Shown: positions 1 through 10,700 of the stretch, one piece after another
Position numbering within the stretch: position 1 is the stretch's first letter
Layout: each line of letters opens with the position of its first letter
DNA from: Chondrus crispus
Lineage: Eukaryota > Rhodophyta > Florideophyceae > Gigartinales > Gigartinaceae
DNA length: 64,000 nucleotides
Assembly (NCBI RefSeq): GCF_000350225.1
Contig: NW_005179148.1
Location: forward strand, 62,001-126,000
Direction of reading: 5' to 3'
Made by a program: the position numbers and the translations under genes
Notes under the pieces: model-generated
What the model was told of the DNA's origin: nothing
What the model saw: only the letters and a program-made list of their open reading frames with translations
Databases searched by the model: none

Positions 1-160
1 AGGCGCGGTGGCATACGTGCACCGCCCCATACACCCCCGCCTCCTTGGTCGTCATTCACATCGCTTCGGTCGCGCGACCGACCCGCGTTCTCATCCGCAC
101 CCGCACGCTCCCCGCGCTCTCCCCACTCTCCCGATCCGCTCCCCTCACGCCGACCGCATC

Positions 161-1233
161 ATGACGCAGCCCGCGAAAAGATCCCCCCTGCCAAAGCACC
201 TCCAATTCGCCTTCGGAGGCATGTCCGGTACGTTTCCCGCTGCCGTCGTCGCTCCGCTCGCCACGCTTGTATGCTAACTTTTCCGCTCCGTCATAGGCAT
301 GGCCGCGACTTGCGTTGTGCAGCCTGTCGATCTCATCAAGACCCGTATGCAGCTCACCCCCTCCGTCGCGGGCCTTCCGAAGCCGTACGTGCGCACGCAT
401 CCCGCGCATTACTCGCCATCCACGCCCCGTCCTCACGCCGCTACTAACTCCCGCCCCGATGCGCAACCCCCATCCGCAGCGGCTTCGTCTCTACCGTGCA
501 GTCGGTGACAGCCTCTGAGGGTGTGCTGGCGCTCTACAAGGGTCTGTCTGCCGGTCTCTTCCGGCAAGTGACATACACGACGGCCCGCCTAGGCACGTTC
601 GGCGTGCTGAAAGACCTGATGTCACCTGACGGCACGCCGCTCCCCTTTTTTAAGAAGGCCTTCGCGGGGATGGTTGCGGGCGGCATCGGGGCGGTCGTCG
701 GCAACCCGGCCGAGGTTGCCCTGATCCGCATGACGGCCGACGGCCGTCTGCCACCCGCCGAGCGCCGCGGCTACACCTCGGTCTTCAACGCCCTCGGCCG
801 CGTCACCAGCGAGGAGGGCCTCGCCACCCTGTGGAGGGGCACGTCCGCCACGGTCGGCCGCGCAATGCTGCTCAACATCGCACAGCTGGCCACGTACGAC
901 CAGGCGAAGGAGATGATCCTCGCCACCGGCGCCTTGGGGGATAACATGGGCGCGCATATTGCCGCGTCCACGTGCTCCGCGTTCGTCGCCACCGGCGTTT
1001 CTATCCCGCTGGACTCCGCTAAGACGCGCGTGCAGAATATGAACGTTATTAATGGCGTCCCAGAGTATTCGGGTATGGTGGATGCGTTGAGGAAGACCGC
1101 ACAGAGAGACGGCGTGTTGAGCTTGTGGAGAGGGGTCACACCCTACTTCTTGAGGCTTGGGCCGCATACCATTCTCACGTTCGTTTGCCTCGAGCAGTTT
1201 AAGGCCGCGTATCAGCGCACGAGAAATTTGTAG
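161..1233 (+). CDS. Mitochondrial 2-oxoglutarate/malate-type carrier (SLC25), 3 exons
   Basis: Inner-membrane mitochondrial carrier of the SLC25 family, probably exchanging dicarboxylates or 2-oxoglutarate for malate. Coding exons are 161-227, 297-384 and 480-1233, giving 302 residues, the normal family length. All three carrier repeats show the PxD/ExxK/R signature: PVDLIKTRMQ, PAEVALIRMT and PLDSAKTRVQ. The stretch GLSAGLFRQVTYTTARLG is typical of the oxoglutarate-carrier branch. Intron 1 (69 nt) and intron 2 (95 nt) both begin GTACGT and contain the branch points TGCTAAC (273-279) and TACTAAC (442-448). The ATG at 161 opens the only frame that joins the first repeat through these introns. 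The substrate is assigned by family resemblance only; a dicarboxylate or tricarboxylate carrier remains possible. Confidence 0.85.
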
Positions 1234-1661
1234 AAAAGGCTGAGCTAACTGCTGCATCCCGCGGCTGGGGGAAAGCGCTCATGGGTAGACCACACCGATG
1301 TACAGTAGTGCAGAGTACGGAGGACAGGGCATAGCGGTGCACGATGTGCGCGGGTTGGTGGATTTTGGTGAGGGGTGAGTGCGTATGCACGGGGTGTGTC
1401 TTACGTGCGTTACGAGGGTTGATGACGCGTTATGAGACTCAATGCCAACTGTGGCCTCATTCATACTATAGTAACTCAGGTGTGCGCCTAATACGCCACC
1501 CGCGAGATATTTTACCGACCCTGTCATACAGTGTTGCACCTCCCAGTGCGTGCTCTTTTGCAGACCCCCCATCACTTCATGTGCTTGACTTGAAAAGGCA
1601 ACCCAACTCGCTCCTTCCCCTTCTCACCGAGTTCACATATCCCCTCTCCTCCCAATACGTC

Positions 1662-3497
1662 ATGTTCTTCCCCGCCTTTCTCCTGTCCGCCTTCACCCCA
1701 GTCCTCTCCCGCCGCACCTCCCCCCTCACCGCCATCTCACCCTCGCCATGTTGGCGCATGGTCACCCCTGCTGTGCGAAGCGCCTCCTCGCCATCCCCCC
1801 TTGACAACGAAGCCATGCCAGTCCCTTCCCGCTGCATCCAAGTCTACGATACCACACTGCGCGACGGCGCCCAAGGCGAAGGCATCAGTCTTTCCGTCGC
1901 CGACAAGCTCAAGATTGCCACCCGTCTTGACGAGTTTGGCGCACACTACATCGAGGGCGGATGGCCGGGCAGTAACCCCAAAGACGCTGCCTTCTTCGAG
2001 AACTGTCGGGGAAAGCTCAAGCGCGCCAAACTCGTCGCCTTTGGGAGCACCAGGTATAAGAACACCACGTGCGAGAAGGACAGGAACGTTCAGATGCTGG
2101 CAAATGCAGATACCCTCGTCGTTACTTTGGTTGGAAAAGCCTGGGACATGCAGGTCCAAGTGGTGTTGGAAGCTAGTTTAGAGGAGAACTTGGATATGAT
2201 TAGGGAGAGCGTCGCCTATTTTAAACGCCTTGGCCGCGAGGTCATGTTGGACGCCGAGCATTTCTATGACGGCTACAAGGCTGCCCCAGAGTATGCCATA
2301 GCATGTTTGCAGGCCGCTGTCGATGGTGGCGTCGATGTGCTCGTGCTCTGCGATACCAACGGTGGCAGCGTACCGTGGGATCTGCAGAAGGTCACCGCCA
2401 CCGTCGTGCACCGCTTTCCGGCCACGCGCGTCGGAGTCCATTGTCACAACGACATGGAGCTTGCTGTTGCGAACTCCATTTCAGCCGTGAATGCGGGAGC
2501 CAGCCTGGTCCAGGGAACCGTCAACGGGTATGGCGAGCGCACTGGGAATGCAAACTTGATGAGCATTGTGCCGACGTTGCAACTCAAGCTGGGATACGCA
2601 TGCGTAGGGGATGCGCTGAGTAAGCTCACCAGCTTGTCGCGTTTCGTGGATGAGATTGCGTGCCAAAAGCCGGTGTCGGGGCAGCCGTTCGTGGGCGTGT
2701 CGAGCTTCGCGCACAAGGGGGGTTTGCATGTGGCTGCCGTGCTGAAGAACGAAGATACGTATCAGCACATCGACCCGAGCCTTGTAGGGAATGAGAAGCG
2801 CATTTTGGTGTCTGAGCTGGCTGGGAGACGGAATGTGCTGAGTAAGGCGGAAGAGCTCGGACTCGTCCCGGCCGGCGATGATGCGGGTGCACGCCAAGAA
2901 TGGGGGAATCGAGCGAAGCAGGTGCTCGGACAGGTCAAGGACTTGGAGAATAAGGGGTACAGCTTTGAGGGCGCTGAAGCAAGCCTAGAGCTTATGCTGC
3001 GTCGAAGTGTTGAGGGTTACCGACCGCCTTTCGAGCTGCTGGATTTCAGTGTGACCACGGATAATAAGCGCATCCATTACGGGCCAAACTCTGAGGGTCC
3101 TCCGTTCAACGAGTCCGTGACTCAGGCGACGGTTAAAATTGCTCTCCTCGGTCCGAAAGATGGCGGGGAGGCATGTCCGACGAAGATCTGCCTTGAAGTG
3201 GCGGAAGGGAATGGACCAATCGATGCGGTAAACGGAGCTTTGGGGAAAGTCCTCTTCAGCATGTATCAACCGTTGCAGACAGTCGCTCTGACAGACTACA
3301 AGGTTCGCATCCTGGATAGTGAGAGTGCCACTGCTGCTACGACGCGTGTCGTGGTCGATTTTGAGGACTCGGCCTCGGGGAGGCAATGGACAACCGTGTA
3401 CGCTCATCCAAATATTATTGTCGCCTCCGTCAACGCTTTGATGGATGGTTTTGAAGTAGCCATGTGGGATTCACTGCCGCAGTGCTGCATTGGTTAA
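1662..3497 (+). CDS. Citramalate synthase (CimA-type), probable organelle-targeted
   Basis: Predicted to condense pyruvate and acetyl-CoA to (R)-citramalate, the first step of threonine-independent isoleucine synthesis. The 611-residue product has a Ser/Pro/Arg-rich N-terminus of about 55 residues (a probable plastid or mitochondrial transit peptide). An HMGL-like TIM barrel follows, with VYDTTLRDGAQGEG (substrate/metal site), HCHNDMELAVANS and the glycine-rich QGTVNGYGERTGNAN. The C-terminal LeuA-type regulatory domain contains GNGPIDAVNGALGKVL. The GAQGEG variant and overall layout fit the long CimA family better than plant isopropylmalate synthase, which remains the alternative. The frame is open upstream to 1,344, but the ATG at 1,662 follows a pyrimidine-rich leader and starts a credible targeting peptide. 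An AATAAA lies 45 nt after the stop. Confidence 0.78.
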   Translation: MFFPAFLLSAFTPVLSRRTSPLTAISPSPCWRMVTPAVRSASSPSPLDNEAMPVPSRCIQVYDTTLRDGAQGEGISLSVADKLKIATRLDEFGAHYIEGGWPGSNPKDAAFFENCRGKLKRAKLVAFGSTRYKNTTCEKDRNVQMLANADTLVVTLVGKAWDMQVQVVLEASLEENLDMIRESVAYFKRLGREVMLDAEHFYDGYKAAPEYAIACLQAAVDGGVDVLVLCDTNGGSVPWDLQKVTATVVHRFPATRVGVHCHNDMELAVANSISAVNAGASLVQGTVNGYGERTGNANLMSIVPTLQLKLGYACVGDALSKLTSLSRFVDEIACQKPVSGQPFVGVSSFAHKGGLHVAAVLKNEDTYQHIDPSLVGNEKRILVSELAGRRNVLSKAEELGLVPAGDDAGARQEWGNRAKQVLGQVKDLENKGYSFEGAEASLELMLRRSVEGYRPPFELLDFSVTTDNKRIHYGPNSEGPPFNESVTQATVKIALLGPKDGGEACPTKICLEVAEGNGPIDAVNGALGKVLFSMYQPLQTVALTDYKVRILDSESATAATTRVVVDFEDSASGRQWTTVYAHPNIIVASVNALMDGFEVAMWDSLPQCCIG

Positions 3498-3541
3498 TAA
3501 TTTGTTGCCCCCGGGCATGCACACCGTATTGTCATGTGCAG

Positions 3542-3547
3542 AATAAA
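3542..3547 (+). promoter_or_regulatory. Putative poly(A) signal of the citramalate synthase gene
   Basis: AATAAA, 45 nt downstream of the stop codon at 3,497. It lies in the 130-bp gap between two convergent genes. Confidence 0.45.
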
Positions 3548-3627
3548 GGGATCATATGTACTTTAACAAAAATTGCTCAAGAGACGTTACGCTCTGGTGC
3601 GTAGCGTGCTGATCTGTGCCTAAGGTT

Positions 3628-4734
3628 TCATACAAGTGCTCTGACCTTTTTTTTTTTCTTTCTCTTGGGAGGTAGTTGCGCTGCGGATGGTACCGGCTCG
3701 GGTCTTCCGGTAACGTCAGATTCTTCATTCGCAGCAGCAGCCTGGCCAGCAGATGTAAGCGGGGACGCCCGCTGCCTTCCTATATCCCTGCTGATAGGAA
3801 TCGCCTCTTGCTTTGCTGTAACAGGGCTCATCCGGTCATGAGCATTCTGTTTCGATGGTGCAGTCACATCTAGCTTTGCAGCTCCCGAGTTCGAAGCTTC
3901 TGGTACGCCGGGCGCATCGTCGTCTTGAATCTCGAAAAGGCTCTTCTTGCGGCGCTTCACGATTAGAGCTGGCTTGCCTTTTGACGCTTTTATCATTTCA
4001 TGCTTACGCTTTGCATTCCTCAGCAACCGCTTCTCGTGCTCTTTCTTTTGCCTCTCAGCCGCCTTTCTCGCCCGGCGCTGTTCCAAAAGTTCTGCTCGTG
4101 CCCTCGCAGCAGCGTTTGCAATCACGAACGCCCTATTGTCTCGCACATTTGCGTCTGCAGCTGCAGCTCTGCGAAATACAGCCCGTGTTTCGACAGCTTG
4201 CCCATGAATCTCTAGTGGATGCGACGCAGTCTTGACGGTTAACAGGGATGGCTTTGATCGGTCCTTTTCCGTCAAGACATGTGAATGTTTCTCTCCGCTG
4301 GCGTCCCGCACCACTGCCTCCAAGGCTGCTACAGCAGAGAAGAGCGCTTCATGCATCTCTTTCAAGATATTTTTCGCAGGGATCCGGTGTATGGCGACAG
4401 TGATCTTTAGCTCGACACCCGAGCGGTCCTGGCACGTGAGTTGTAATGCACTAGAGTGCTTCCCGGGATGCTCTCCACTCCATGCAAGCTCTCCTTCAGT
4501 TCGAAGGATCTCTGCAACGGTGGAAGGTATGGCGAGAAGAAGAGCAAGCAGTTCTACAGACGGGGGTTTCTCTCTCCCCCGCACTTTCGCTTGGCGAGCG
4601 ACATCGCGCAGAGATGCGCAGTACGCTACATCAGTATCCAGAACCTCAAGAGCTGACTTCGGTGTCAAGCGAGCAATCAAGTTCTCCCCAGAAGCGCTGC
4701 GGAGAGAGTGAAACCTCCCGAAGGAGGGTTGCAT
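3628..4734 (-). CDS. Lys/Arg-rich protein of unknown function, probably nuclear or nucleolar
   Basis: Single-exon 368-residue ORF; I do not recognise the family. The N-terminal half (residues about 1-190) is a mixed hydrophobic/charged region that looks globular. Residues about 195-250 are a highly charged Ala/Arg/Lys/Glu stretch predicted to form a long helix or coiled coil (from ARARAELLEQRRARKAAERQ). The remainder is low-complexity and ends in a basic tail, PPKRKKKKKVRALV, which looks like a nuclear localisation signal. It converges on the citramalate synthase gene (130-bp gap). It is divergent from the DHX57-like helicase, with a pogo transposon now occupying the shared promoter. Uninterrupted length and a plausible start make it a real gene. 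Confidence 0.6.
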   Translation of the reverse strand: MQPSFGRFHSLRSASGENLIARLTPKSALEVLDTDVAYCASLRDVARQAKVRGREKPPSVELLALLLAIPSTVAEILRTEGELAWSGEHPGKHSSALQLTCQDRSGVELKITVAIHRIPAKNILKEMHEALFSAVAALEAVVRDASGEKHSHVLTEKDRSKPSLLTVKTASHPLEIHGQAVETRAVFRRAAAADANVRDNRAFVIANAAARARAELLEQRRARKAAERQKKEHEKRLLRNAKRKHEMIKASKGKPALIVKRRKKSLFEIQDDDAPGVPEASNSGAAKLDVTAPSKQNAHDRMSPVTAKQEAIPISRDIGRQRASPLTSAGQAAAANEESDVTGRPEPVPSAAQLPPKRKKKKKVRALV

Positions 4735-4860
4735 TGTGCCTACGATAGACTAGAAGTGTCTCTTGCTTTTTGTTGGGTCCAGACCTCAAAAAGTGTCGTA
4801 AGAAAGTGGAGAAGAAGTGATTTGTCCCATACGAGGCCAGCTTTTTTTTTGCAAGACATA

Positions 4861-7363
4861 CAGGGGTCTCTTAATTAGCGCACTTTTAGTTAGTGCATAT
4901 TGGACTTTAATGCACCCTCTGATAGCTTGGCACGACTTTGTACAGGTGTACACGTATGTTCACGGGAGCACAATGGTCGTCGCCGTCCGTAGAGAGCGGG
5001 TTCCATTCTTTTACAGATCCCAGCAACCTTATGCATCTTCGAACAACTAATCACACAATGAGCACAACTGAACCAGCATCCGTGGTTCGAGCCTTTGCGT
5101 AGGCAGAGCGATATTGTGAGGAGGTGCGTGTTACGGAGGCGTCCTATCATTTACGTCTTGCTAAGCGAGCGTTGAGCCGTGTCTATAATGAACACACGAA
5201 GCGTCAGCGACGGCAGACGCTGGTACAGTGCAACCTCCCAATAAGAGTGCTGTTCGTAAAAGACAAAGATACCCATAGACAGAGGTTTATCACTACGGGA
5301 GGCGTTATTATCATAACTCTATCCTAAAAAATCACTTATTCTCGTTTGACAAAATTCCTCCCGCGCTTGACGTCTCAGTCCCCGTTGCACCTTTTCCAAC
5401 CCCCGTAGAACCGCCCCAGAAATGTCATAATTGCTCATAATGACGTGAGCAGAAGCCAAAATGCGCAACTGCTCACGAAGGGGAGGCATAAACACTTCCT
5501 CATCGCCTCCTTCTGTGATCCCCGAATCTTCTTCGGGACCGGAGATAAAAGCAACCAGATCTCGGTCTGTGACTGGCTCTGTAGACGCCATTTCTGATTT
5601 TTGATGAAGTAGGTACTCCACTCGCATTCGCTCGCTGCTATCTTGTACAACCTGATCAATTTTGATGTCAAGTTCCGGACGGTCACGGTGCAACACAATT
5701 TCACCATTCACATCAACATCCTCACCTACGGCTTTGGTGTGACACTAGCAGTTTCGAATAACCCTGCTGTCCATTTCTTCCCATGCTTTTTTTATCCAAC
5801 GCATACCTTGTAGCACATCAACCTTGTATATATTACTCTCTCCCATATCAATAAAGTCAAGAGCTCTACCCATTTGCAACCTCCTGTAGCGACACTTCAA
5901 AGCAGCGATAATTCCCGCATCGCATGGCTGCATGATTGATGTGGTATTCGGAGGAAGGAAAACAATCTTCGTGTTGGACAAGTTCAATGTGTTTACCTCT
6001 GTCATCGTTCCATGTGCGGAACAGTTGTCTAGCAAGAGAAGAGCTCTCCTTCCATTCTGAATCATACTTGAATTGAATAATTGGAGCCACTCAAAAAAGT
6101 GCCTTTGTCATCCAGGCCTTGGCATTATTTCTGTAGTCGAACCCCAGCTCCTCCTCACTTTTTCCCCGAAAAGCACGCGGCGATCGAGCGTTTCCAATTA
6201 TCCGCAAGGGAACCAAATCACTTCCACTAGCGTTGCAGCAGGCCAGACACGTGATTCTTGCCTTGTCCTTTTTGGATCCACTAATTTGTGTGGCAGCAAT
6301 GGTCTTGTTGGGTGCTAATCGGTACTGCAGACCGAATTCGTCGGCGTTATAAATATCGTCTAAATTGTAGCCGTCAAGCATCGTCCTGATGAGAGGTAGT
6401 GCTCTCTCAGCCTCAATAAACGCAGCCCATGCCTGCTCGCCATGATATGATATGCGTCTTAATCCATGCCTTTTCTTAAACTTTTGAAGCCAGCCGTTGG
6501 AAAAACGAAGCTCTGGAGCCGTGTCGTCGTTCGTTGTCAATTTCCAAAGACGTTCGGCCTTCTGCGTGATGATATTATCCGAAAGGGCGATGTTGCGGCT
6601 TGCGCAGTCTCTGATCCATACAGCAAGAGCTTCATCAAATCGTGAAGACAACGGGTTCCGAAGAGATTTCGAATTTGTGGATGCACTCGCCTCTAGCTTG
6701 GTGCGCATCTTGACGATGCGCGAGACAGTAGACTGCGGAACAGATCGGTTGAGTTGAAAGTAACGACCTGCCCATTCTCCAACAAAACTCCGATCGCAGC
6801 GTTCCCCGTTATGACAGCGAAGATAGTACTCGGCAAGCAGCTCTTGTTGCTGAGCGATAGTAAGGCGATTGCGTTCTGACATGACTTGGGCCGGATGGAG
6901 GAAAAGGGAGATTGCCAAGGGGATGAGATGGGCTGCCGCCAGCGACCGCACGCGCTATGCAAAACCTTGGTGGGTATCGTGAATAAAAAGGCGGGAGTTG
7001 GTCGCCCAACACATACCTGTTTGTTTCGTGTTCTGTGACCACTACTGTATCCTTATTCGAAATGGTCTTGCTTCAAATTTTAATAAATATGCAATGTGTT
7101 TTTGCGAAATCAACACACCATTTCCGTATCCAGATGACCTGCCTATAGCATCTCAAATCACACTTTTTCTTGCGGGAAAGACGGGTGGTATTCATACTGG
7201 GGGGTTTATTACTATCGGGGGAGTACTATTGGGAGGGCTGACTGTAACGGAACATTTCGTTGCCCCGTAAACTACTTTTTAGCGAGCCCCTTAGATAAAG
7301 CACATTGAAGATAGTGCACAAAGAATGCGCATGGCACGGGGTGCACTAATTAAGGGGGTCGCC
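4861..7363 (-). mobile_element. pogo/Tigger-like Tc1-mariner superfamily DNA transposon
   Basis: A 2.5-kb element between the divergent promoters of the flanking genes. It is bounded by TA dinucleotides (4,859-4,860 and 7,364-7,365), the expected pogo target duplication. Imperfect terminal inverted repeats share the core CTTAATTAG[C/T]GCAC (left end around 4,869-4,884; right end the reverse complement around 7,341-7,355). The left end starts CAGGGG, as pogo-type ends usually do. It encodes one decayed transposase on the minus strand. Confidence 0.7.
5319..6882 (-). pseudogene. pogo/Tigger-type DDE transposase, frameshifted
   Basis: Read from 6,882 downward. It begins MSERNRLTIAQQQELL (psq-type helix-turn-helix), then a CENP-B-like DNA-binding region (FSNGWLQKFKKRHGLRR). 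The DDE catalytic core has IYNADEFGLQYRL for the first Asp, and in the next frame LLLDNCSAHG and FLPPNTTSIMQPCDAG for the second and third catalytic regions. The frame breaks at about 6,090 in a T-run (stop after residues KALF). A further break lies near 5,745, after which a Glu/Asp-rich tail (5,319-5,711) follows. The frame is open from 6,951, but Met at 6,882 matches the usual transposase start. Broken and presumably inactive. Confidence 0.78.
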
Positions 7364-7770
7364 TATATCGCCTATTTGGAAAGTCGCAGTTGATGAACGT
7401 GAGGATGATCATAGGATGAGGCTCAGATGGCCCTCTCAGGCTCAGAATATTGGCCTCAGGGGTCATACTCTGACCATCCAGTAGATGGCATCCACGTGTA
7501 ACACTTTCTTCTTGGAGTGTTATCATATTCATGCATTAATGAGTCACAGAAATCGCATCCAAGAGCGGCGGCGTCCTTCTCGTCCCCCCCTCGAAGGTAT
7601 TGCAGACATCAACAGGAACCCACTGCAAATCGTACGAACTGAGGCACAACTTAATCGACGTACTCGTCGAAAAGCTTGGGTGCCAGCTGTAGACCGTAAG
7701 TCTGAGCCGGTTACGATTTGCGGAATCGACATCCTGCTTGTAGTTCCTTCTAAGGAAGTAATCATCTGGA

Positions 7771-10700
7771 ATGGGCAAACGTCGCGGCAGAACAGGCCCA
7801 GGAGGCGCGGTAGTTTCATCTTTGTCCGGCAATGCCGGTGGGAAAACTACGAGCAACCGTCGTGGTGGTGGACAGGGGGCTGGCGGACGACTCGGCGCTG
7901 ATCCTGAGCTGGAAGCGCTGGCAAATCCTCAAGGAAAGGCGGGGAAGGGAGGGAAAGCATCCGCAGCGGGCTCCGGTTCGCAAGCCGGTGCTTCCGGATC
8001 TTTGGCAGCGAGCGGAGCGCCGAAGTGGCTCGGAAAGTCGCCCACGCAGATGCTTCGCGAATTGTGCATCAAGACTAATCGAAAACGGCCCTAGTATGTT
8101 GTGCCATATGAATTACGTGCGCGCTTCACCTTTCTGCATTCCCTGCTCGCATCTTGCACACCAAATTCTAATGTTATGTTGTCTCTACTTCTGTGCGGTA
8201 TTTTGTTGTAGCTTTGGCAAAATGAGCGGGAGCGAGATTTGTTTGTGCACAATTCCAGCTGGAAGAAAAGATGGGAAAAAAGCGAAGGGTACCGCGTTTG
8301 ATAGAGTTGCTGGTGTTGGGGATCGCCCAGGCGAAGAATATGCAGCCCTGAATGTTTTGCACCAGCTCGAGCGAGGAAAGCCACTGGAGCGACTGCTTGC
8401 GCCCGAGTTTCGAGATGTATGGATTGGTCTGGACAAGCGATTTGAGGAGTATGATGCCGAAAATAAGCAAAGAGTAGTCACGAAAGAGAGAAGGAAGGCT
8501 CAAGCTGAACGACGGGCCAAGATAGAGCAGTCCAAAGAGTCTGCGACTATAAGCATCTCAGCGACATCGCGGAAGTTAATCGAAAGTGCGATTGTACAGC
8601 CCAACGGATCCACGCTTGGGGGCGCATCGCATCAGCCCTCTGCTTCTTCGTCTGGAGCTAGTGGCATTCAGGGAGCAAGCAATTTCTTGAAGAATGAGCT
8701 CATGGGAATGGGATTCTCAAAGTTCGATGCTGTTGATGTTAGTCAACGATTTTCGGATGTCACTTCAGCACTCGACTATTTGTGCCTAAACTTGGACGAA
8801 GCGGAACTACCAAGATCATTCGCACCAACGGCTGATGTAGAAGTTGTCCGCTTTACATCAAGTTCAAGGGAGCAGAGCAAGGATCGCGTTGATTCTTCAA
8901 ACCGAGACCATCTCATGCGCTTGACTTGTTTATCGAAACAGGCTGTGGAGAGGGCATTGCTTGCGTCGGGTGGTGAAATGACTACTGCACTAGGCGTCTT
9001 GTACAACACACTTACACACAATATGATCGCGGGATATACATTCCAATCGCTGGAGGAAAATATTGCAAACTTGGCTTGCGAGGAAAGAGCTACGGAGGCA
9101 AGTATATTATCTGCTATATATGGTGAAGACGCCACGGTCGGTCCCGGATCAATGCCGGGATTTGAAAACAGTTGGGCTGCCGTCGTGCGCTTGCAAAAAG
9201 GGTTGAATGGCATCGGTGTTCAGTATCCGGTGATTGTCGCCGTCGTGGATTTGGACGGATTTTATCCATTTTCTGTACCAGCTGTTATAGTAGGAACCAA
9301 TTTTCGCACCACAGCCGCCACAGAGGATAAGTTGCATGCTTCGTATCGTCGGGTTCTGATGAGGGCTGCGACAGGCGAAGTGCTATCTGCGATGCGGTCA
9401 CTTGGAGGACTGCAATTCTCGCCCGGAGAAGACCTTGTTCCTACCCCGGTAGTCCACGATGTAGTCTCGTTCTTGGGCAATGTGAGTGAAAACCAGCTAA
9501 TGACAGTCGTAGCGAAAAGAAACGAAGGCACTTGCGACACTGGATCTGGACACATGGCTGCTATAACGCCTTCAGTTTCGGCGCGAAATGAGCAGATGCA
9601 TCCGAAATCTACTGGAAGAGCAACAAGACGCCCTGTGGAACGACCAATGCGTGTTGAACCTTTGAAGTCTTCACCACAACTGGTTGATATGAAATCGAGA
9701 AGGTCTATGCTTCCCGCCCACAAAGCGAGAAACGAGATTATTGAAAAGATTAGACATAATCAGGTCGTTGTCGTGAGTGGTGCAACTGGGTCTGGAAAGA
9801 CTACACAAGTTCCACAATTTCTACTGGAGGACGCGGCAATGGCGAAAGAGCCTATGTCCATTGTCTGTACACAGCCACGGCGTATTGCGGCCATGTCTGT
9901 TGCCGAACGTGTTGCCGCGGAACGCTGTCAGAGGGTTGGAGAAAGCGTTGGGTACCAGGTCAAACTGAACTCAAAGCGTTCCAGAGCCACAAGAGTTGTG
10001 TTTTGTACAACTGGAGTCCTTCTAAGAAAATTGCAGGGCGATCCACAATTGGAGAGCTTGACTCATGTCCTGGTAGATGAGGTTCATGAACGCTCCGTAG
10101 AGACGGATTTTGTGCTTCTCTTGCTCCGTGAGATTGCGGCAAGAAGACCTAGTATTCGGATTGTGCTTATGTCGGCCACGTTGGATGCAAACAAATTTGC
10201 TGAGTACTTCTCGAGTACATTGTCAAGAGGCAACAAACGAGCCACCGTCCCAATCGTGTCAATACCGGGCAGGACATTTCCTGTGGAGGAGCTTTACCTT
10301 GAGGATGCCGTTAGATTTTCACAGTATCGACTAAGACCTGGAGCACGCTATGCGAAACGAGTCGGGAAAGTGGTCCACAAAGGGAAGTATGGAATGGAGC
10401 CGGCGGCAGGCACTGAGTTTCCGAAGCAACGTATTACCGCTACCGCAGCAGCGGGGCGTGCTTACATTGCGCTGGACGATGAGCGACAGGAACTGGACGG
10501 AGACCTGAAAACGTATGATGCACAGTTGTCGACTGCTCAAAGTCGAGAAACAACTATTAGCGAAACTCAAAGACATTTGGAAATGAAACAAACGGTTGGC
10601 ATTATTGACGAGTCGATTGTCAACGTGGATCTAATCGGCCTGCTTGTCTGGAAATTGAATAGAGATGGCAGAATGAATCGCGATGGAGCGATTTTGATTT

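Noticed and set aside
622..1257. Minus-strand ORFs over the mitochondrial carrier
   Set aside because: Antisense shadows of a well-supported coding sequence.
7832..8211. Upstream extension of the helicase frame to 7,832
   Set aside because: It would read through a clear GTATGT…TTGTAG intron. The conserved N-terminal peptide is in the 7,771 frame, and splicing joins the two.
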